DNA from: Anaerocolumna jejuensis DSM 15929
Lineage (GTDB): Bacteria; Bacillota; Clostridia; Lachnospirales; Lachnospiraceae
Direction: 5' to 3'
Length of the DNA stretch: 28,361 nucleotides
Assembly (NCBI RefSeq): GCF_900142215.1
Contig: NZ_FRAC01000046.1
Location: forward strand, 1 to 28,361
The notes under the pieces were generated by a model. It was not told where the DNA came from and did not search any database. It worked only from the letters and a program-made list of their open reading frames with translations. The first letter of the stretch is position 1. Each line of letters opens with the position of its first letter. Made by a program: the position numbers and the translations under genes. This document shows positions 8,109 through 15,743 of the stretch, in pieces.

Positions 8109-8156
8109 TTATGCCGTATAATGGACATATATTACTATGTTCAATATGCGGCATAA
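8109..8156. promoter_or_regulatory. Palindromic operator over the promoter of the HTH gene
   Basis: Arms 8109-8129 and 8136-8156 match at 18 of 21 positions, with TTATGCCG and CGGCATAA as perfect ends and a six-base centre. On the minus strand the palindrome encloses TTGAAC (8144-8139) and TTATAC (8121-8116) separated by 17 bases, a good sigma-A promoter for the HTH gene. A dimeric repressor binding here would block that promoter. Confidence 0.6.
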
Positions 8157-8158
8157 CA

Positions 8159-8379
8159 TTGATAATAGCAAATGCAAAAACGAGTGAAAGTACAAATATC
8201 GATGAAAATCAGAAAGAGTTATTGGAAGATTCAAATATTAATTCAAATGATGTTGTAAGCATAGATAAAATTTAGCTTTTTCAAAAGAACAATTACAGAA
8301 AATAAAAGATGAAGTTTTAACTAATAAAGGGATAGTAACAGTCTGTGAGATGTTTTATATTAAAAAAGTAGCGATGTAA
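8159..8379 (+). pseudogene. Remnant of a small secreted-protein gene
   Basis: Reading from TTG 8159 gives LIIANAKTSESTNID and continues to a stop at 8273-8275. It looks like the end of a signal peptide followed by a polar mature region. A shift of frame just before that stop continues as AFSKEQLQKIKDEV and ends IKKVAM at TAA 8377-8379. The two halves read as one low-complexity secreted protein with an N-terminal truncation and a frameshift. No functional start with a ribosome binding site is seen. I do not recognise the family. Confidence 0.4.
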
Positions 8380-8545
8380 CAACAGATATTAAATACTGTG
8401 TCAGATATTACTTTGTTCAATACATTTTTGGCTGCTTTCGTGCTAAGGTAAAAAAAATAAAAATATATCATAAAAAAGGACAATGAGTACAGGAATCAGA
8501 GACTTATCCATGTAATATATTGTATAAAAAAGGGTAAGGGAGTTT

Positions 8546-9367
8546 ATGTTGAAAAAGATACCTTATAAAAAGTGTATTATCATGGCTGCAATTCTTATCT
8601 GTGCCTATTTCTTTGGCGGAGGAATTGCAATGCTGGTACAGGTTTATGCCAAGGATACCATAAAAGCGGAAGAGAACTGGGGCCTAGGGTTTCCCACAGA
8701 AGGCCAGCCGCCGAAAGCCAATACCACAGCAGATGAACTAAAGAAATACGATTCCTATTATATAGGAGATACCGGCAAAAAGGTCATTTACCTGACCTTT
8801 GATGCAGGCTATGAAAACGGAAATATGCCGGCCATTCTGGATGCCTTAAAAAAGCACAATGCCCACGCCACCTTCTTTGTAGTCGGTAATTTTATCAACA
8901 CCAGTCCGGAACTGCTTAAACGCATCGTAGCAGAAGGAAATCAGGTAGGGAACCATACATACAATCATCCAAATATGTCCAGCATAGCTTCAAAGGAAGC
9001 CTTTGAAAAGGAACTGGGCGGCGTAGAAAAAGCCTATGAAGAAATAACCGGCCAGAAGATGACCAAGTACTACAGGCCCCCTCAGGGAAAGTACAGCGTT
9101 CATAACCTGGAAATGGCAAAAGAACTAGGCTACAAGACCTTCTTCTGGAGCCTCGCCTACGTAGACTGGCTGCAGGATAAACAACCGACAAAAGAAGCAG
9201 CCTTTAAAAAGCTTCTCGGCAGAATCCACCCCGGAGCAATCGTGCTTCTTCACAGCACCTCAAAGACCAACGCAGAAATCCTGGATGAACTCCTAACAAA
9301 ATGGGAAGGGATGGGCTATACCTTTGGCACGCTGGATGACCTTGTAAAAGCAAGCAGCAGTAAATAA
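8546..9367 (+). CDS. pdaA: PdaA-type peptidoglycan N-acetylmuramic acid deacetylase
   Basis: A 273-residue protein with an N-terminal membrane/signal segment (residues 10-32) and a NodB deacetylase domain. The motifs follow PdaA rather than generic deacetylases: TFDAGYENG (84-92, where NodB proteins usually have TFDDG), HTYNHPN (137-143, metal histidines), RPPQGKYS (177-184) and VLLHS (233-237). The WGLGFPTEG stretch before the domain is also typical. PdaA removes acetyl from MurNAc so that muramic-delta-lactam forms in spore cortex, which is needed for germination; this supports a spore-forming host. AAGGGAG precedes ATG 8546. It is flanked by non-coding DNA and appears monocistronic. Confidence 0.9.
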   Translation: MLKKIPYKKCIIMAAILICAYFFGGGIAMLVQVYAKDTIKAEENWGLGFPTEGQPPKANTTADELKKYDSYYIGDTGKKVIYLTFDAGYENGNMPAILDALKKHNAHATFFVVGNFINTSPELLKRIVAEGNQVGNHTYNHPNMSSIASKEAFEKELGGVEKAYEEITGQKMTKYYRPPQGKYSVHNLEMAKELGYKTFFWSLAYVDWLQDKQPTKEAAFKKLLGRIHPGAIVLLHSTSKTNAEILDELLTKWEGMGYTFGTLDDLVKASSSK

Positions 9368-9423
9368 ATCACTTCTATCACATCAAATCAAATGAGAATG
9401 AAACAAATCTAAAAGTACTATCT

Positions 9424-9651
9424 ACAACTTTATGCAATGTAATAAAGTTGTGAGCCAACAAATCATAACAAAAAACAAAGAAAAATAAAATTATAAAAAT
9501 AAGGCAAATGAAAAAGTAAAGAAAATAAAAAAGTAAAGAAAATGAAAAAATAAAACAAATGATAAAATTAAGCAATTGAAAAGATAAAACCATTGGAAAG
9601 ATAAAACAATTGAAAACAATAAACAAATAATAAGGCTAATAGGAATACCCA
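9424..9651. other. A-rich non-coding stretch with a small hairpin
   Basis: ACAACTTTAT and ATAAAGTTGT (about 9424-9453) form a 10 bp stem downstream of pdaA. The following ~180 bases are almost pure A/T/G on the plus strand, with loosely repeated blocks such as GTAAAGAAAAT and AAAAGATAAAAC. No gene is seen; the open minus-strand frame across it is low-complexity Phe/Ile/Leu. Confidence 0.5.
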
Positions 9652-9885
9652 GATGATGGGGGACTTATGTTTCGGAATTTTATCTCGAGAGGTTCCTTAT
9701 GACACTTAAGCGGCAGCAATTGTTCCTAGGGAAATCAGTGCCACTGTCTGAGCTCAAAAAACTGTCATATCCACATCATCACAGCGAGTTTGGCACTGCT
9801 TTCCCTGCCAGGAACAATTACTGGCACTTTAGTGGAATTAGGAACCTTGAGCAATAAAATTCCGAAACATAAGTCCCCCATCATC
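9652..9885. repeat. 234 bp palindromic element with perfect 32 bp termini
   Basis: The terminal arms 9652-9683 and 9854-9885 are exact reverse complements, starting GATGATGGGGGACTTATG. Interior segments also pair imperfectly (GAGGTTCCTTA with TAGGAACCTTGAG, and CAATTGTTCCTAGGG with CCCTGCCAGGAACAATT), so the whole unit forms one long hairpin. No transposase is present. It resembles a MITE-like or other hairpin-forming mobile element inserted between pdaA and the terC riboswitch. Confidence 0.85.
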
Positions 9886-9957
9886 GTACACCCCCATACC
9901 CCCGCTTTATGCCCCATACGTCTTTGTTATTTTCAGACGCCATCCCCCACCCCATCA

Positions 9958-9987
9958 TTGACAGTGACTTTAGTCCCATGTTATACT
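9958..9987 (+). promoter_or_regulatory. Sigma-A promoter of the riboswitch-terC unit
   Basis: TTGACA at 9958-9963 and TATACT at 9982-9987 are separated by 18 bases. Transcription would begin near 9994, directly at the 5' end of the yybP-ykoY aptamer. Confidence 0.75.
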
Positions 9988-9995
9988 GTAATCCA

Positions 9996-10100
9996 TTAAG
10001 AGGGAGTAGCTTACAAGATATAAGGTCAACAACCGGCATAAACTGTTATAAACTGATTGCCTGGCCTTATACTCCGCAAACGGATAGCAAGACTTTTAAT
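9996..10100 (+). ncRNA. yybP-ykoY (Mn2+) riboswitch aptamer
   Basis: The conserved blocks are present in order: GAGGGAGTAGC at 10000-10010, a GGTCAAC segment at 10024-10030, GCCTGGCC at 10069-10076, TACTCCG closing the stem, and GCAAGACTTTTA at 10087-10098. In this class the first and last blocks form the basal helix, and Mn2+ docks the two internal loops. It lies between a promoter and the TerC/Alx gene, the commonest partner of this class. The 3' strand overlaps a terminator, so ligand binding should permit transcription. Confidence 0.88.
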
Positions 10101-10141
10101 ATTTTCTGACAATGCCAGTAAATATTAAAAGTCTTTTTTTT
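10089..10141 (+). terminator. Riboswitch expression-platform terminator
   Basis: AAGACTTTTAATATTT (10089-10104) pairs perfectly with AAATATTAAAAGTCTT (10120-10135), followed by a run of Ts to 10141. The left arm includes the last conserved block of the aptamer, so aptamer folding and termination are mutually exclusive. Confidence 0.88.
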
Positions 10142-10279
10142 ACCCCTGGCAAAAGGAGGAATCAATTAGAAGAGAGTAGCATATTTTCTTAGAGAAAAGA
10201 TAGAAAGGCTGTGTATCTTATTGTAGCAGAAAAGCAAGTACAGCAGATGAATAACAAAAAAACCGAGGAGGACATTTCA

Positions 10280-11116
10280 TTGTCAACGAAAAAAGCAGTA
10301 TCATGGGTATTATTTTGGGTAGGGCTATCACTGTGTTTTAACATGGGCATCTACATTTTTGCAGGAAAAGAAAAGGCCCTGGAATTCCTGGGAGGCTATG
10401 TAATCGAGCAGTCCTTAAGCATAGACAACCTTTTCTTATTCTTAATGGTATTTTCCAGTTTCGGCATCAAGGCCGATTATCAAAGGCGTGTACTGAATTA
10501 CGGAATATTTGGTGCCATTATTCTAAGACTGATATTCATTCTGCTGGGAGTTACAATTGTCGATAAATTTGAATGGGTTCTGTATATCTTTGGCGCGATA
10601 TTAATTGTCAGCGGTATAAAAATGATGCTGAAAAAAGAGGAGAGTACCGATTTTAAGGAAAGCAGAATCATCAGGATACTGGGTAAGATAATACCTGTTA
10701 CCAAGGAGCTGGAAGGGGACAGATTCTTTGTCAGAAAAAATAAAATCCTTTATGCTACCCCCTTATTTGCCATAATTATAGTGATAGAATTTACGGATAT
10801 CCTATTTGCGATAGATTCCATACCGGCGGTCTTTTCCATTTCCACAGACCCCTTTATAGTTTATACCTCAAATATTTTTGCGATACTAGGACTGCGAAGT
10901 ATGTATTTTGTCCTGGGCAAGCTTCAGGAGAGATTCCAGTATGTAAAATACGGAGTTGCCCTTATTCTTACCTTTACCGGATTCAAGCTGGTATCCTTAT
11001 TGTTTAACATACATATATCCGTAGAGCTGTCGCTGTTTGTAATCTTTGCCATATTGGTATTAAGTGTTATTTTATCTGCTGTAGTTACCAAGAAGGATGA
11101 AGTGAAGGTAAATTAG
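10280..11116 (+). CDS. TerC/Alx-family membrane protein, probable Mn2+ exporter
   Basis: A 278-residue protein from TTG 10280, chosen because GAGGAGG (10265-10271) lies eight bases upstream and the product then begins MSTKKAVSWVLFWVGL, the usual N-terminus of Alx-type TerC proteins. In-frame GTG 10211 and ATG 10247 would add 23 or 11 residues with poorer sites. About eight or nine hydrophobic segments are visible, with the family signatures EQSLSIDNLF (residues 43-52) and EFTDILFAIDSIPAVF. TerC/Alx proteins export manganese and are classically controlled by yybP-ykoY RNA, as found upstream here. Monocistronic, ending before a strong terminator. Confidence 0.9.
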   Translation: MSTKKAVSWVLFWVGLSLCFNMGIYIFAGKEKALEFLGGYVIEQSLSIDNLFLFLMVFSSFGIKADYQRRVLNYGIFGAIILRLIFILLGVTIVDKFEWVLYIFGAILIVSGIKMMLKKEESTDFKESRIIRILGKIIPVTKELEGDRFFVRKNKILYATPLFAIIIVIEFTDILFAIDSIPAVFSISTDPFIVYTSNIFAILGLRSMYFVLGKLQERFQYVKYGVALILTFTGFKLVSLLFNIHISVELSLFVIFAILVLSVILSAVVTKKDEVKVN

Positions 11117-11160
11117 ATTGAAAAAGGCAAGGCACTTTTCAAATTTCTATTTAAGCAGAA

Positions 11161-11304
11161 TTGCAGGCAGGCTTGCGGTATGCATGGGATAAGGTAGAGA
11201 AACGCGGTGTCTTTGAATCTTTATTTGCATGGCAATCCAGGAAGGCCTGTGATAGTGGTATCACTGGAGCAAAATCTAATATAGCAATAGATAAAAAATA
11301 CTGA
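11161..11304 (+). pseudogene. Possible degraded coding remnant downstream of terC
   Basis: The frame from TTG 11161 to TGA 11302-11304 encodes 47 residues, including LRYAWDKVEKRGVFESLFAW, whose composition looks protein-like rather than random. The frame is closed by a stop a few codons upstream and no ribosome binding site precedes it. It may be the tail of a gene lost by deletion. I do not recognise a family, and it could be chance. Confidence 0.25.
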
Positions 11305-11334
11305 GCCTTATATTAGCAAAGTGTATGGCTAAGG

Positions 11335-11383
11335 AAAGGACCCTTTGGGCCCGCTATCATGGTGGGTTTCCTAAGGGTCCTTT
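11335..11383 (+). terminator. Terminator of the terC transcript
   Basis: AAAGGACCCTT (11335-11345) pairs with AAGGGTCCTTT (11373-11383), followed by a short T-rich tail. Inner GGGCCCGC and GGTGGGTTT extend the stem imperfectly. It lies after terC and before the convergent ATPase gene. Confidence 0.8.
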
Positions 11384-11440
11384 TATAGTTTATAATATAT
11401 ATATCACATGTCACGTATCAATCATCAATTGATTACATGT

Positions 11441-11610
11441 CCAGATACAGTCCGATTAGCAGAATGACCTTAATCATCAACAGTTGTTTCCATGACCGGA
11501 TACAGACATGGTACGATTAGCAGAATAACCTTAATTATCATCAGTTGTTTCCATGCCTGGATACAAGCCTTATCCGCTTAGCTGACCTTAATTATTATCA
11601 GCAGTTTTTC
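11441..11610. repeat. Tandem repeats derived from the 3' end of the ATPase gene
   Basis: Three direct units of about 55-60 bp (11441-11495, 11496-11555, 11556-11610) share the order CC-GGATACA, CGATTAGC, ACCTTAAT, ATCAGTTGTTTCCATG. The third unit contains the stop codon and last codons of the P-type ATPase; the first two lie past the stop and have diverged. A partial fourth copy may be at 11420-11440. This looks like tandem duplication of the gene end followed by drift. Confidence 0.75.
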
Positions 11611-14281
11611 TTGTCAGGCGGACAAAGAATTTTATCAGCTCATTGACCGTTAGAGGTACAAGAGAGAACAGGAGAACGATACCCCAGTCCTTTAAACTGA
11701 TGTTGTGAACTCCGAAAGCTTCTGCCAGGAATGGAATGGAAATTACAAGCTCCTGTAACAGCAGGCCGATAATGATAGAAGCAATAAGGAGCTTATTTTT
11801 TAACAGGCCGATCTTAAAGATGGACTTCTCATGGTTTCTCATAGACAGGGAGTAAAAGAGCTGGGAAGCTGCCAATACTACGAAGGCCATGGTTCTGGCA
11901 TAAGTCAGAGCTGTTTGGTAATCAGAGGATTTTGTAACCTCTTTTGCCAGGCTTGTAAAAATATTATAGCCATGCTCGTACATTCCAAAATAGAAGGCCG
12001 TCAGGGTCAAAATACCGATTAGGAAACCACCGATAACGGCACGTGTACCGGAGCCTTCCGCAAAAAAACTCTGCTTTGGATCTCTGGGCTTCCGTTTCAT
12101 GACGTCCTTATCTCCGGGGTCAACGCCGAGGGCGATGGCAGGCAGGGAGTCCGTAATCAGGTTAATCCACAAAAGCTGGGTAGCAGCTAAAGGTACCGGC
12201 CAGAAAAACAGGATGGAGAAGAGGATGGAAATTACCTCTCCCAAGTTACAGGAAAGAAGGAAAATAACGGATTTCTTGATGTTGTTATAAATATTTCTTC
12301 CTTCTTCAATGGCGTTTACGATTGTTGTAAAGTTATCGTCGGTCAGGATCATATCACTGGCGCCCTTGGCAACATCCGTTCCGGTGATACCCATGGCAAC
12401 TCCGATGTCAGCGTATTTGAGGGAGGGAGCGTCATTTACGCCGTCCCCTGTCATGGATACGATATTTCCGTGGGCCTTAAAGGCTCTTACAATCTTAACC
12501 TTATGTTCGGGTGAAACTCTTGCAAACACTCTGTAGTCTTTGATTTTTTCAGAGAATACCTCATCGGCCATTTCATCAATTTCCGCACCTGTAAGGCTTT
12601 GGTCGATGGAATCGGCTATACCAAGCTCTTTTGCGATGGCAACGGCTGTATTCTTATGGTCGCCGGTTATCATAATTGGTGTAATGCCGGCGGCTTTTGC
12701 TTCCGCTATGGAGTCCTTTACCTCAAGCCTTGGAGGGTCAATCATACCGACAATACCGATGATGGTCAGCTCCTTCTCCATCTCTTCGGCATCTATAACC
12801 GTATCGGAATCCTTATAGGCTGCACCTAAGACTCTTAAGGCGGAATCAGACATCTCTTCGGTTGCTTTTAAGAAGCTTTTTTTGATTTCCTCTGTCAGAG
12901 GAACGACCTTGCCGTCTAGGAGGGCAGTGGAAGATATTTTCAGCAGATTGTCAATGGCTCCCTTGGTATGGACCCGGTAAGTACCGTTTTCTTCATTTAA
13001 GGTGGACATCAGCTTTCTGTCAGAGTCAAAGGGCTTTTCTCCCACACGCTTATGGGCAGCGTTCAGAGCATTTTTTGTAAGGTCAAAGCGGTCGCCCATT
13101 ATAATAAGTGCAACCTCTGTGGGATCGCCGGTTCCTGCACCATTTTCATAGGTGGCATCGGAACATAGGACAAAGGACCTTACCAGCTCTTTTTCATCAG
13201 GGGAGGGAGCTAAGACATCACTGCCTGCCGGGATGTCTCTTAGATTATTAAGGGTGAAGGTTTTAACCACTGTCATCTTATTCTGGGTCAGGGTACCTGT
13301 CTTATCCGAGCAGATAATATTAACGGAGCCTAAGGTTTCAACGGCGGGAAGCTTCTTCACGATAGCGTTGATCTTAGACATTCTGGTAACACCGAGAGCC
13401 AGTACAATTGCAACAATTGCGGCAAGACCTTCCGGTATGGCAGCAACGGCAAGGCTGATAGCTGTTAAGAACATTTCAAATAAATCACGTTTTTGTATCA
13501 GAGCTATTACAAATATCAGAACACAAATACCGATTGCCAGGTAACCAAGAGTTTTACCAAGCTCATCCAGGCGCCTTTGCAGGGGAGTTAATTCATCATT
13601 ATCCTCATCAAGAATCTTTGCAATCTTACCGATTTCCGTATCCATGGCCGTTGCAACTACAACACCTTCACCGCGCCCGTAGGTTACAAGGGTGGACATG
13701 AACGCCATATTGACTTTATCGCCGATGGGAGTTTTGGGGTCCTCCAAAAGCACTGCGGAGTCCTTGTTTGAGGGAACGGATTCCCCGGTCAATGCTGACT
13801 CTTCAATCTGGAGATTGGCACTTTCGGTCAGCCTGATATCGGCGGGTATAAATCTGCCGGCATCCAGGACAATAATATCACCGGGCACTACTTCTTCCGA
13901 ATTGATTTCCTTTACTTCACCGTCGCGGCGGACTAAGGATTTGGGGGTGGTCATCTTTTGCAGGGCTTCCACCGCTTTTTCTGCTTTGGCTTCCTGAATT
14001 ACACCGATTACTGCATTTAGGATTACTACCAAAAGGATAATAATGGCATCTGCATATTCCTTGATGAATATGGTAATAACGGCAGCCCCTAACAGCACAT
14101 AGATAAGCATATCCTTTAATTGGGAAAAAAACAGTGTAACCAGGCTTTTCTTGGGCTTTCCCTTCAATTTGTTCGGCCCGTACTTTTCCAACCTGGTTAA
14201 AGCTTCCCCGGAACTAAGTCCTTGGGACGGGTCTACATTAAGCTCCTTTAAAGCTTCCTTTGTGGGTTTTGAAAACCACAT
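11588..14281 (-). CDS. Calcium-transporting P-type ATPase (type IIA)
   Basis: An 897-residue cation pump. Motifs in order: N-terminal cation ATPase domain, actuator TGES (165-168), M4 ion-site PEGL (283-286), phosphorylation site CSDKTGT with Asp326, TGDGVNDAPSLKYADIGVAM hinge, and M6 NLITDSLPAIALGVDP, which carries the Asn/Asp ligands of SERCA/PMCA-type site II. About ten membrane segments are visible. It uses ATP to expel Ca2+, and some bacterial relatives also move Mn2+. The start at ATG 14281 has GAGGTG six bases upstream. Transcribed toward terC; no yybP-ykoY aptamer is seen in its own leader. Full length for the family. Confidence 0.93.
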   Translation of the reverse strand: MWFSKPTKEALKELNVDPSQGLSSGEALTRLEKYGPNKLKGKPKKSLVTLFFSQLKDMLIYVLLGAAVITIFIKEYADAIIILLVVILNAVIGVIQEAKAEKAVEALQKMTTPKSLVRRDGEVKEINSEEVVPGDIIVLDAGRFIPADIRLTESANLQIEESALTGESVPSNKDSAVLLEDPKTPIGDKVNMAFMSTLVTYGRGEGVVVATAMDTEIGKIAKILDEDNDELTPLQRRLDELGKTLGYLAIGICVLIFVIALIQKRDLFEMFLTAISLAVAAIPEGLAAIVAIVLALGVTRMSKINAIVKKLPAVETLGSVNIICSDKTGTLTQNKMTVVKTFTLNNLRDIPAGSDVLAPSPDEKELVRSFVLCSDATYENGAGTGDPTEVALIIMGDRFDLTKNALNAAHKRVGEKPFDSDRKLMSTLNEENGTYRVHTKGAIDNLLKISSTALLDGKVVPLTEEIKKSFLKATEEMSDSALRVLGAAYKDSDTVIDAEEMEKELTIIGIVGMIDPPRLEVKDSIAEAKAAGITPIMITGDHKNTAVAIAKELGIADSIDQSLTGAEIDEMADEVFSEKIKDYRVFARVSPEHKVKIVRAFKAHGNIVSMTGDGVNDAPSLKYADIGVAMGITGTDVAKGASDMILTDDNFTTIVNAIEEGRNIYNNIKKSVIFLLSCNLGEVISILFSILFFWPVPLAATQLLWINLITDSLPAIALGVDPGDKDVMKRKPRDPKQSFFAEGSGTRAVIGGFLIGILTLTAFYFGMYEHGYNIFTSLAKEVTKSSDYQTALTYARTMAFVVLAASQLFYSLSMRNHEKSIFKIGLLKNKLLIASIIIGLLLQELVISIPFLAEAFGVHNISLKDWGIVLLFSLVPLTVNELIKFFVRLTRKTADNN

Positions 14282-14309
14282 ACTAACACCTCACTTATAA
14301 TTTTTATCG

Positions 14310-14342
14310 GCAGATTTAATCAGGTGGAGGACATAAATCTGC
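14310..14342 (-). promoter_or_regulatory. Hairpin in the ATPase leader
   Basis: GCAGATTTA (14310-14318) pairs with TAAATCTGC (14334-14342), a 9 bp stem about 30 bases upstream of the ATPase start. In the mRNA sense the loop carries CCTCCACCT, which could pair with a GGAGG-like sequence, so a translational role is possible but unproven. Confidence 0.4.
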
Positions 14343-14489
14343 GGTTTGTTAATGATTTGCTACTAGTTTTTTCTATTCTGTAAAAGAATATACTTTGAAC
14401 TATTATTGTACTATGTAATTAGGTGACAGTAAAATTAAAATTTGATTAAATTTGGCAATATTTATTTTGGGGAATTTCAAGTTTGTTGA

Positions 14490-14566
14490 ATGTATAGTTG
14501 GGGTATAAAAATCCACTCAGCTCCGTGAAAGTCACTTCGTTGCATTTTTATACCCCAACTATACAT
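14490..14566. repeat. Perfect 23 bp inverted repeat
   Basis: Arms 14490-14512 and 14544-14566 are exact reverse complements (starting ATGTATAGTTGGGG). The 31-base loop holds GTGA-AAG-TCAC, a smaller stem. There is no T-run, so it is unlikely to be a simple terminator. It lies in the divergent gap between the ATPase and the response regulator and resembles a small palindromic element. Confidence 0.8.
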
Positions 14567-14611
14567 AAAGGAAAGCTGAGATTAATTTGTGGCGCCCGAA
14601 TTAATGGTTAG

Positions 14612-14681
14612 AAGGAGCAATAAATAAGGAGCAGTAAATAAGGAGCAGTAATGAAGGTGCAGTAAAAAAAGTGCAGTAAAG
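14612..14681. repeat. 14 bp tandem repeat, five units
   Basis: Five consecutive 14-mers follow AAGGAGCAGTAAAT with increasing divergence (14612, 14626, 14640, 14654, 14668 starts). Every unit has an AAG-G-GCAGTAA core. The first three contain AAGGAG, but no start codon with an open frame follows, so I read them as slippage repeats. Confidence 0.8.
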
Positions 14682-14768
14682 AAATTAAGACAAAGAAGGT
14701 ATGATTAAAAAGGGAGAATCCATCAAAAATCCATAATGGAAAGGTACAATTTAAATGGGGAGTGTTGG

Positions 14769-14860
14769 ACTTATAACAAGATGCTGTTATTCTGCAGTTT
14801 CAAAAGAAACAGTTCTTGAAGCAATTGAAAAAGAACTTACAACAAGATGCTGTTATCCTG
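14769..14860. repeat. Pair of 26 bp direct repeats
   Basis: ACTTATAACAAGATGCTGTT... at 14769-14794 recurs at 14835-14860 with two substitutions, 66 bases apart, about 190-280 bases upstream of the response regulator start. They could be a duplicated segment or paired regulator sites. Confidence 0.7.
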
Positions 14861-15046
14861 TAGTGCGCAAATTAAGATTTACCTGAGAGTAATTCTGGGG
14901 ATTCTGTGATAAAATGTATATAAATATTTGAAAAAATAGTTTTCCTGTTCTGTATTCAATCTAAAAATAGTTAATCATTATCAGAAAAGTACAAGTTTTG
15001 AACCGTAAGGTTCCGTTACGATAAAGAAAATAAAAGGGGTAGGCCT

Positions 15047-15742
15047 GTGGAAGAAAATAAAAAAAGAATACTGGTAGTGGAAGATGAAGAAAAAATCATG
15101 GAGTTTATAGAGTCTTATCTGATAAACAGCGGATATGAGGTGATAAAAGCCTATTCGGGAAGAGCGGCAGAAAGTAAGCTGAGAGAAGAAAGGCTGGATA
15201 TGCTTTTATTGGATTTGATGCTTCCGGATAAAAGCGGAGAAGAAATTTTAAGAAATTTACGAAAGGAATCCCGTATTCCGGTTATTATCCTGACGGCCAA
15301 AAGCAGCGAGGAGAGCGTGATAAACGGATTGGATATCGGAGCTGACGATTATATTACAAAGCCCTTCAGCCCAAGGCAGATGGTAGCCAGGGTAAATGCC
15401 CTGTTCCGAAGAAGCGAAAAGGGGGAAAGCGGTGAGACCTTATCCTTTCGGAATGGTAAGCTGATGATTAACCTGGAAAACTACCGGGTGATGAAGGAGG
15501 GAGAGGATATCCTTTTAACACCCAGTGAATTTAAGCTCTTAACGACCCTGGCAAAGAGAAATGGGAAGGTATTTACAAGAGAAGAGCTGATTATGATTGC
15601 CTTTGACGGGGATTATGCAGGCTTTGACAGGACCATTGATTCCCATATTAAAAATCTCAGGGCAAAGCTTGAGGACAATCCCAAGGAGCCGGAGTATATT
15701 CTGACAATACGTGGTGTGGGTTATAAATTCGGGGGTGACTGA
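15047..15742 (+). CDS. OmpR/PhoB-family response regulator
   Basis: A 231-residue regulator starting at GTG 15047 after an AAAAGGGG site. The receiver domain (residues 7-118) has the acidic pair at EDE (12-14), phospho-acceptor Asp56 in LLLDLMLP, Thr83 and Lys105. The C-terminal winged helix (about 128-231) ends in TIRGVGYKFGG, diagnostic of the OmpR/PhoB subfamily. It is phosphorylated by the kinase encoded directly downstream, with which it is translationally coupled. Targets are not evident; the MutS2-like gene is convergent and the ATPase is divergent. Confidence 0.95.
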   Translation: MEENKKRILVVEDEEKIMEFIESYLINSGYEVIKAYSGRAAESKLREERLDMLLLDLMLPDKSGEEILRNLRKESRIPVIILTAKSSEESVINGLDIGADDYITKPFSPRQMVARVNALFRRSEKGESGETLSFRNGKLMINLENYRVMKEGEDILLTPSEFKLLTTLAKRNGKVFTREELIMIAFDGDYAGFDRTIDSHIKNLRAKLEDNPKEPEYILTIRGVGYKFGGD

Positions 15743-15743
15743 T

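Noticed and set aside
9378..9626. Minus-strand frame rich in Phe, Ile and Leu after pdaA
   Set aside because: A product of the A-rich strand, not a membrane protein; no start signal.
9790..10109. Short plus-strand frames before terC
   Set aside because: They cover the right arm of a palindrome, a promoter and a riboswitch; no start site and no protein-like content.
10211..10279. Longer TerC N-terminus from GTG 10211
   Set aside because: The added residues are polar and atypical for the family, and GAGGAGG favours TTG 10280.
14282..14460. yybP-ykoY riboswitch in front of the P-type ATPase
   Set aside because: The conserved blocks seen at 9996-10100 are absent; only a simple hairpin is visible.
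14612..14681. Repeated AAGGAG units as ribosome binding sites of tiny ORFs, or a CRISPR-like array
   Set aside because: No start codons with open frames follow, and 14 bp units without spacers are not CRISPR.
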